Program-made: the position numbers and the translations under genes
In this document: in pieces, positions 59,764-64,000 of the stretch
Layout: every line of letters begins with the position of its first letter
Numbering within the stretch: position 1 is the first letter of the stretch
The notes under the pieces: model-generated
The model's database searches: none
Seen by the model: only the letters and a program-made list of their open reading frames with translations
What the model was told of the DNA's origin: nothing
Assembly: GCF_947497005.1 (NCBI RefSeq)
Contig: NZ_CANMFF010000015.1
Coordinates: forward strand, 1 to 64,000
Direction: 5' to 3'
Length of the DNA stretch: 64,000 nucleotides
Source of the DNA: an uncultured Ruegeria sp.
Lineage (GTDB): Bacteria; Pseudomonadota; Alphaproteobacteria; Rhodobacterales; Rhodobacteraceae

Positions 59764-60368
59764 TCGACCTGACCAAGGAGGACGGCCTCTGGACTGTCAC
59801 GGTCAATAATCCTGACAAAGCAAACGCTTTGACGGGGGCCATGCTGACAGAACTGGCCGAGATTGCTGAGTCCGCAACCGAGGCGAAAGCGTTGATCCTG
59901 ACAGGCGCGGGCAAAGTGTTCAGCGCCGGTGCTGATCTGGGTGAGGCGCGCGCCGGTCTCGCCAAGTCGGATGTCTGGGAAAGGCTGTCTGGCGCCATTG
60001 CTGCGCTGCCCTGCCTGACCGTTGCCGCGCTGAACGGCACCCTGGCTGGCGGTGCCAACGGTATGGCGCTGGCCTGCGATCTACGCATTGCTGTGCCATC
60101 GGCCAAGTTTTTCTATCCGGTAATGAAACTGGGTTTTCTACCGCAACCATCCGATCCCAAACGGCTGGCGGCATTGGTTGGTCCGGCCAGAACTAAGTTG
60201 ATTCTGATGGCAGGTCAGAAAGTCACCGCACAAGAGGCGTATGAGTTCGGCTTGGTGGACCGGATTGTCGAGCCCGATTACCTGATGCAAACCGCACGCG
60301 GTCTTGTGACAGACAGCATCAATGCCGACCCGATGATCGCCGCAGGAATCGCAAGGTTGTGTTCATGA
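59760..60368 (+). CDS. Short enoyl-CoA hydratase/isomerase family protein
   Basis: The protein is 202 residues of the crotonase fold. The oxyanion-hole segments are SAGADLGEA near residue 60 and GTLAGGANGMALACDLRIA near residue 95. It is about 50 residues shorter than the usual 255, lacking much of the C-terminal helical cap. The region that usually carries the second catalytic Glu reads KLGFLPQPSDPKRLAALVG. It may therefore have another reaction or have lost hydratase activity. It is coupled to an SDR and a VOC gene by ATGA overlaps. Confidence 0.8.
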   Translation: MIDLTKEDGLWTVTVNNPDKANALTGAMLTELAEIAESATEAKALILTGAGKVFSAGADLGEARAGLAKSDVWERLSGAIAALPCLTVAALNGTLAGGANGMALACDLRIAVPSAKFFYPVMKLGFLPQPSDPKRLAALVGPARTKLILMAGQKVTAQEAYEFGLVDRIVEPDYLMQTARGLVTDSINADPMIAAGIARLCS

Positions 60369-61102
60369 GGCTCTCTGCGTTGCGTTTGCGGATTGCTGAT
60401 CCGGACCGACAGACCGTGTTCTATCGCGACATTTTAGGTATGTCGGTGCGGGAAGACGGCTCCAATTGGCGTTTGGGCTATGAAGGCGAAGACGCAGACC
60501 TTCTGCTGCTGCCGGGCGGTGGCGGATACACCCATGACCGAGGGCAGCGATACTGGAAGATCGGACTCACCGTGCCGGATGTCGATCTTGCAGCGGCCCA
60601 TCTGCGCGCGCGCGGCGTTCCGGTGAGCACGCCGAACCAGTTCCTGGACATCGGTTACATGTGTCATCTGGCCGACCCCGAGGGCTTTGTCATCGAGCTG
60701 CTGCAACATCATTTCGAAGGTAACTGCCTGTCGCAGGAGGTTGATCCCAAAGCACCTTTCGCACAGGCCCGGATCGGTCAGATTACTCTTCGCACCGGCG
60801 ATATCACCGCCGAAGACAGGTTCTGGCGCGCACGAGGCATGTCATTATTGTCGATGCAGGAGGTCGCCCCTTACGGCTTTGACCTGCATTTCTATGCCTT
60901 TACCAAGGAAACTCCTCCTAACCCTGATCTTTGGGCGGTTGAAAACCGCGAATGGCTTTGGAAGCGCCCCTATACGACGTTGGAATTCCAGCATGTTCTA
61001 GGCGCGCAACTCGCGCGCGTACCGGATTATCAGGGAATTGAGGTTGAAGGCCTATCCGAACCTCTGGCAGATGCTTTTGGCGACTCGATCCTGCCGGGCT
61101 GA
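60365..61102 (+). CDS. VOC-superfamily protein with two glyoxalase-like domains
   Basis: The protein is about 245 residues. The first VOC domain spans about 1-115 (LRLRIADPDRQTVFYRDILGMSV, DPEGFVIELLQ), the second about 135-235 (IGQITLRTGDITAEDRFWRARGMSL). Paired domains of this kind form one metal-centred active site in dioxygenases and lyases. Candidate ligands are His and Glu in the DPEGFVIEL strand. It shares an ATGA with the preceding gene, giving an SDR-crotonase-VOC operon of unknown pathway. Confidence 0.82.
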   Translation: MRLSALRLRIADPDRQTVFYRDILGMSVREDGSNWRLGYEGEDADLLLLPGGGGYTHDRGQRYWKIGLTVPDVDLAAAHLRARGVPVSTPNQFLDIGYMCHLADPEGFVIELLQHHFEGNCLSQEVDPKAPFAQARIGQITLRTGDITAEDRFWRARGMSLLSMQEVAPYGFDLHFYAFTKETPPNPDLWAVENREWLWKRPYTTLEFQHVLGAQLARVPDYQGIEVEGLSEPLADAFGDSILPG

Positions 61103-61399
61103 TCACCGCCCGCGCCGTTTGCCCGGAACTTTCGAGCGAAATCCAGGGGGGCGTTTGCGCACCCAGATCAGGAATTTCTCAAGCCTCGGATGCGCGCGCA
61201 GGGCCTCGACCGTGTTAAAACTGCGCGCCAGTTCGGCCTCGGTCAGGGTGGCGTGAATTTCTTTGTGGCAGATCTGATGCAGAAGAACCGTGGGTCCGCC
61301 CTTGCCTCCTTTGAGTTTTGGGATCAGATGATGCAGGCTGCCGCCCCCATCGGGGATCGGGCGGTCGCAAAGCGGGCAGATCGGATTGCTGTTCGTCAT
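61103..61399 (-). CDS. HNH endonuclease domain protein
   Basis: The protein is 98 residues. Cysteines in CPLCDRPIP and the HNH core SLHHLIPKLKGGKGG with QICHKEIHA near residue 43 form a zinc-supported beta-beta-alpha nuclease motif. A basic C-terminal tail (RPPGFRSKVPGKRRGR) may bind nucleic acid. It is a small standalone HNH, with no restriction or phage genes beside it. The ATG at 61399 is 48 bp from the divergent flavoprotein start and has a modest ribosome site. Its stop directly abuts that of the VOC gene. Confidence 0.8.
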   Translation of the reverse strand: MTNSNPICPLCDRPIPDGGGSLHHLIPKLKGGKGGPTVLLHQICHKEIHATLTEAELARSFNTVEALRAHPRLEKFLIWVRKRPPGFRSKVPGKRRGR

Positions 61400-61447
61400 G
61401 ATGATTGGAAATGTGCGCCAATGAGCGGCAAAGGCAAGAGGGTGTGA

Positions 61448-62623
61448 ATGGCTCAGGCAGTGGTAATCGGAGCAGGCCCCGCCGGGCTGATGGCCGCCGA
61501 GCAACTGGCCAATGCCGGGCATTCCGTGCTGGTCGCCGAAGCCAAACCTTCGGTCGCGCGCAAGTTTCTGATGGCGGGAAAATCGGGCCTGAACCTAACT
61601 AAGGACGAACCGTTCAATACACTGATCCGCGCCTATGGTGAGGATGCGGACTGGCTGCGCCCGATGATTTCCGCCTTTGATGCCGAGGCGGTGCAGCACT
61701 GGGCGCGCGGGCTGGGTCAGACGCTCTTTACCGGCTCGACCGGGCGCGTATTTCCCGACGTCATGAAGGCCTCACCCTTGTTGCGGGCCTGGCTGGCGCG
61801 GTTGGACGAAGCCGGGGTCGAGGTCAAAACCCGCTGGCGTTGGGCAGGCTGGGAAGGGGACGCGCTGACGTTCGACGCCCCGGACGGGCAGTACAGCGTT
61901 TCGGCGAACGTCACCGTGCTGGCGCTGGGAGGGGCGAGTTGGGCCCGTCTTGGCTCGGACGGTCATTGGGCGCAGATACTGGCCGGAAAAGATGTGGCTA
62001 TGGCCCCATTTGAGCCTGCGAACTCAGCCCTTTGTGTCGATTGGAGCGCTCATATGCAGCCTCATTTCGGGGCCGCTTTGAAATCGGTCCGGTGGATGGC
62101 GGGTGACTTGGAAAGCCGCGGAGAGGCTGCGATTTCAGCAACCGGTCTGGAGGGTGGCGGGCTCTATTCGCTCACACCGGCCTTGCGCTCCGGGCGGCCT
62201 TTGTTTGTTGATCTGATGCCCGATCTGGATCAACAGGCTTTGCTGGCACGGTTTGCGGCGAAACGATCGAAAACAACGCTGTCCCAATGGATGAGAAAGT
62301 CGCTGAACCTGTCCCCCCAGAAAATCGCGTTGTTTCATGAAATGGCAAAAGGCGGCGGCCTGCTTCAAACCGCCGAAGTGTACATGTTGAAGAGGCTGCC
62401 GATCCTTCACGCGGGTCTACGCCCGATGGATGAAGCCATTTCGACCGCAGGAGGTGTGAAACGAAAGGCGCTGGATGACGGGCTGATGCTGACTGTCCTA
62501 CCGGGTGTGTTCTGTGCCGGAGAAATGCTGGATTGGGAGGCACCAACCGGGGGCTACTTGCTCACCGCTTGTCTTGCCACCGGACGATGGGCCGGTCAGG
62601 CCGCAGCGGATTGGCTGGAATAG
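61448..62623 (+). CDS. BaiN/HI0933-type flavoprotein (TIGR03862-like)
   Basis: The protein is 391 residues. The FAD-binding site is VVIGAGPAGLMAAEQLANAG at residue 4. The family-specific FLMAGKSGLNLT lies near residue 40, TVLALGGASWARLGSDG near residue 155, and the terminal FAD contact FCAGEMLDWEAPTGGYLLTACLATGR near residue 357. The relatives are NAD(P)/FAD oxidoreductases of mostly unknown substrate. It stands alone between the HNH gene and holA. Confidence 0.85.
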   Translation: MAQAVVIGAGPAGLMAAEQLANAGHSVLVAEAKPSVARKFLMAGKSGLNLTKDEPFNTLIRAYGEDADWLRPMISAFDAEAVQHWARGLGQTLFTGSTGRVFPDVMKASPLLRAWLARLDEAGVEVKTRWRWAGWEGDALTFDAPDGQYSVSANVTVLALGGASWARLGSDGHWAQILAGKDVAMAPFEPANSALCVDWSAHMQPHFGAALKSVRWMAGDLESRGEAAISATGLEGGGLYSLTPALRSGRPLFVDLMPDLDQQALLARFAAKRSKTTLSQWMRKSLNLSPQKIALFHEMAKGGGLLQTAEVYMLKRLPILHAGLRPMDEAISTAGGVKRKALDDGLMLTVLPGVFCAGEMLDWEAPTGGYLLTACLATGRWAGQAAADWLE

Positions 62624-62634
62624 GCCCGCAGGGC

Positions 62635-63663
62635 TTAGCGCGAGCGCGCCAACATCGCCAAACGGATCATCGCGCGTTCCACCAGCGCCATGGCAGGGGC
62701 CGTTTGCCCGGCGGACCGCAGTGACAGGTCGGTATCGGTCAGAACGGTAAGTGCGGTTTGCAGCCTGGGCGCGCCCCATCCTTGTGCCTGCCGCAGGATG
62801 CGGTCACGCCGTTTGCCGTAAACAGGCGGGCGCAGTTTACCAATTCCCTGCGCCGCGCCACCGGGATCTGAAGCGCAGGCGTAGAGCGTCCGAAAATGCC
62901 GGGTCGCGCCGATGCACAGTGTCACGCCATTGGTACCTTGTGCCTGCAACCTCCGGATCAGTGGCCCGATCTCACCTGCGCGGCCTTCTGCGACGACGTT
63001 GAGCACATCGTCCAGCGCCGCCTCGGACGAGCGCGGGGCGCAGGCTTCGATATCTTCGATGGTTAAATCGGAACTGTCGCCACGTTTGTAAAGCGACAGT
63101 TTCTCAATGGTTTGGGCGAAATCGCCGGGGCTGATACTGACGGCCAGTTCGCCGATCGCCGACATGACATCGTTGGGAATGCTTTTTATACCCGATTCGG
63201 TCAGAACCCGTTCCACTTCAGCACGGGATGGCGGGTCATCATAGATTCCCACCGCATAAGCGGCAGGGTGTCCTTCAAATGCTTTGCGAATCTTCGAGCT
63301 GGGTTTCAGCTGCCCTGCTGTCACAATGATCTGGGCGTCTCCGAGTGCCCAATCTTCCAGTGCAACCAGAATCGCAGGCGCAGCAGTTTCCGTGACCTCT
63401 TCTACAAATACCGCGCGAGGGCCGGGGAAAAATCCAACAGCCTTGATCGCATCCAGCAACAGCGCAGGGTCACCACGCAGATCGCCACCCGGCATGCGGG
63501 TCAGACGCATTTCCTCTTCGGCTCCGGGACCAAGCAAAGCTGCCAGAACCTGCTGGCGTTTCAGCGCAACCCGCATCGCATCAGCGCCATAAATCAGCAG
63601 CCCGGTCTTGTCCGCGTCCGGCTTGGCAAAATACCCATCAGCCTCGCGCGGGCTCAGCTTCAT
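62635..63663 (-). CDS. holA: DNA polymerase III subunit delta
   Basis: The protein is 342 residues. The N-terminal AAA-like region has ADKTGLLIYGADAMRVALKRQQ and the conserved RLPGGDLRGDP-type segment (RMPGGDLRGDPALL), with DFAQTIEKLSLYKRGD near residue 185 as in HolA. Delta opens the beta sliding clamp as part of the clamp loader. The gene overlaps lptE by 4 bp, the order lptE-holA being conserved in proteobacteria. Confidence 0.92.
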   Translation of the reverse strand: MKLSPREADGYFAKPDADKTGLLIYGADAMRVALKRQQVLAALLGPGAEEEMRLTRMPGGDLRGDPALLLDAIKAVGFFPGPRAVFVEEVTETAAPAILVALEDWALGDAQIIVTAGQLKPSSKIRKAFEGHPAAYAVGIYDDPPSRAEVERVLTESGIKSIPNDVMSAIGELAVSISPGDFAQTIEKLSLYKRGDSSDLTIEDIEACAPRSSEAALDDVLNVVAEGRAGEIGPLIRRLQAQGTNGVTLCIGATRHFRTLYACASDPGGAAQGIGKLRPPVYGKRRDRILRQAQGWGAPRLQTALTVLTDTDLSLRSAGQTAPAMALVERAMIRLAMLARSR

Positions 63664-64000
63664 GTGGCCAGATCCGGTGTTGCGTAAAGGCGGTTCACGA
63701 TGTGGTTCGACAGAATCATCATCAGCCGTTCTTTGGCATCGCGTTCGTCCGCCAATGTGGAAACGGTTGAACCTGCTGCGGAGTAAGACACAAAATCCGT
63801 TACGGTGCCCGAGGCAACGATTTGACCGGTTTCATTGGATCGCAACGCGTATTGAGCTCGCCCGTCAATCGTGTAGCGGTTGGTCTCGTTTGTCGTGGTG
63901 ATCGCAGCCGCTCGTGTCGCGGTCGACACCTGTACATCCAGTTTGTAATCGTTGACCGATCCTGCGCTTCTGCCAAGCTGTTGTTCGAGGTTTTGAACCA
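63660..64000 (-). CDS. lptE: LPS-assembly lipoprotein LptE, partial (C-terminal part)
   Basis: The visible 113 residues run off the right edge without a start. They begin VQNLEQQLGRSAGSVNDYKL and continue with SYSAAGSTVSTLADERDAKERLMMILSNHIVNRL, as in LptE, the plug of the LptD outer-membrane LPS translocon. The position just upstream of holA is the standard one. The N-terminal lipobox lies outside the window. Confidence 0.88.
   Translation of the reverse strand, partial: VQNLEQQLGRSAGSVNDYKLDVQVSTATRAAAITTTNETNRYTIDGRAQYALRSNETGQIVASGTVTDFVSYSAAGSTVSTLADERDAKERLMMILSNHIVNRLYATPDLAT

Noticed and set aside
61103..61399. HNH protein as part of a restriction or homing system
   Set aside because: It stands alone, there is no intron, intein or methyltransferase beside it, and the ccrM gene is 14 kb away and housekeeping.
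1..64000. tRNA, rRNA or insertion-sequence features
   Set aside because: No cloverleaf with a conserved TTCGA loop and CCA end region, no rRNA stretches, and no transposase motif or terminal repeats could be supported by reading.

Overview
The window is chromosomal DNA of an alphaproteobacterium, almost certainly a Roseobacter-group Rhodobacteraceae of the Ruegeria type. This rests on the CcrM DNA methyltransferase with clustered GANTC sites, the FlaF/FlbT flagellin pair, the CbpA/CbpM pair, the serC leader RNA with serC-serA, the pmbA-cysQ-waaA-lpxK lipid A block, and the protein sequences themselves. About 63 protein genes are tightly packed, with many 4-bp stop/start overlaps. I see no tRNA, rRNA, insertion sequence, prophage or CRISPR array.

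Layout: 1-6000 holds the end of gcvP, a structured leader RNA, serC-serA, a metallophosphatase, serB (the complete serine pathway from 3-phosphoglycerate) and an ArsR/SRPBCC/YCII triplet. 6000-13800 holds an asparaginase, an IalB-like secreted protein, a small lipoprotein, rlmN, a cytochrome P460, a U32 protein, cbpM-cbpA and a membrane protein. 13800-25200 is amino-acid metabolism (a Cys/Met PLP lyase, a threonine/serine dehydratase, dapD, dapE) mixed with a secreted hexapeptide-repeat protein, a bacterial ionotropic-glutamate-receptor-like channel, rnr and small genes. 25200-28100 holds a GST and WYL-regulator pair around a perfect palindrome, and an MltB-type transglycosylase whose signal peptide lies in another frame.

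28100-36600 is a polyamine uptake and catabolism locus: a class III aminotransferase and a GntR regulator face away from potFGHI and a puuB-like oxidase, with a repeated 14-bp sequence between them. 36600-42400 is a flagellar block (flgD, fliK, flgJ-like, flgN-like, fliC, flaF, flbT, DUF1217). 42400-49200 carries two different class III nucleotide cyclases (one fused to DUF427, one with membrane segments), a membrane-anchored regulator with a C-terminal winged helix, rnhB and ccrM. 49200-64000 holds alkB, mutY, dciA, a DsbA-like protein, lpxK-waaA-cysQ-pmbA, a DUF2125 protein, an SDR/enoyl-CoA hydratase/VOC operon, an HNH protein, a BaiN-like flavoprotein, holA and the end of lptE.

Most of this is housekeeping. 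The items most worth following are the glutamate-receptor-like channel with a rewritten selectivity filter, the DUF427-cyclase fusion and its membrane-regulator neighbour, the hexapeptide-repeat secreted protein, the frame break in the transglycosylase, and several clean operator palindromes next to local regulators. I did not find a clearly new multi-gene system. The cyclase/membrane-regulator neighbourhood (42400-45750) is the best candidate for undescribed signalling.
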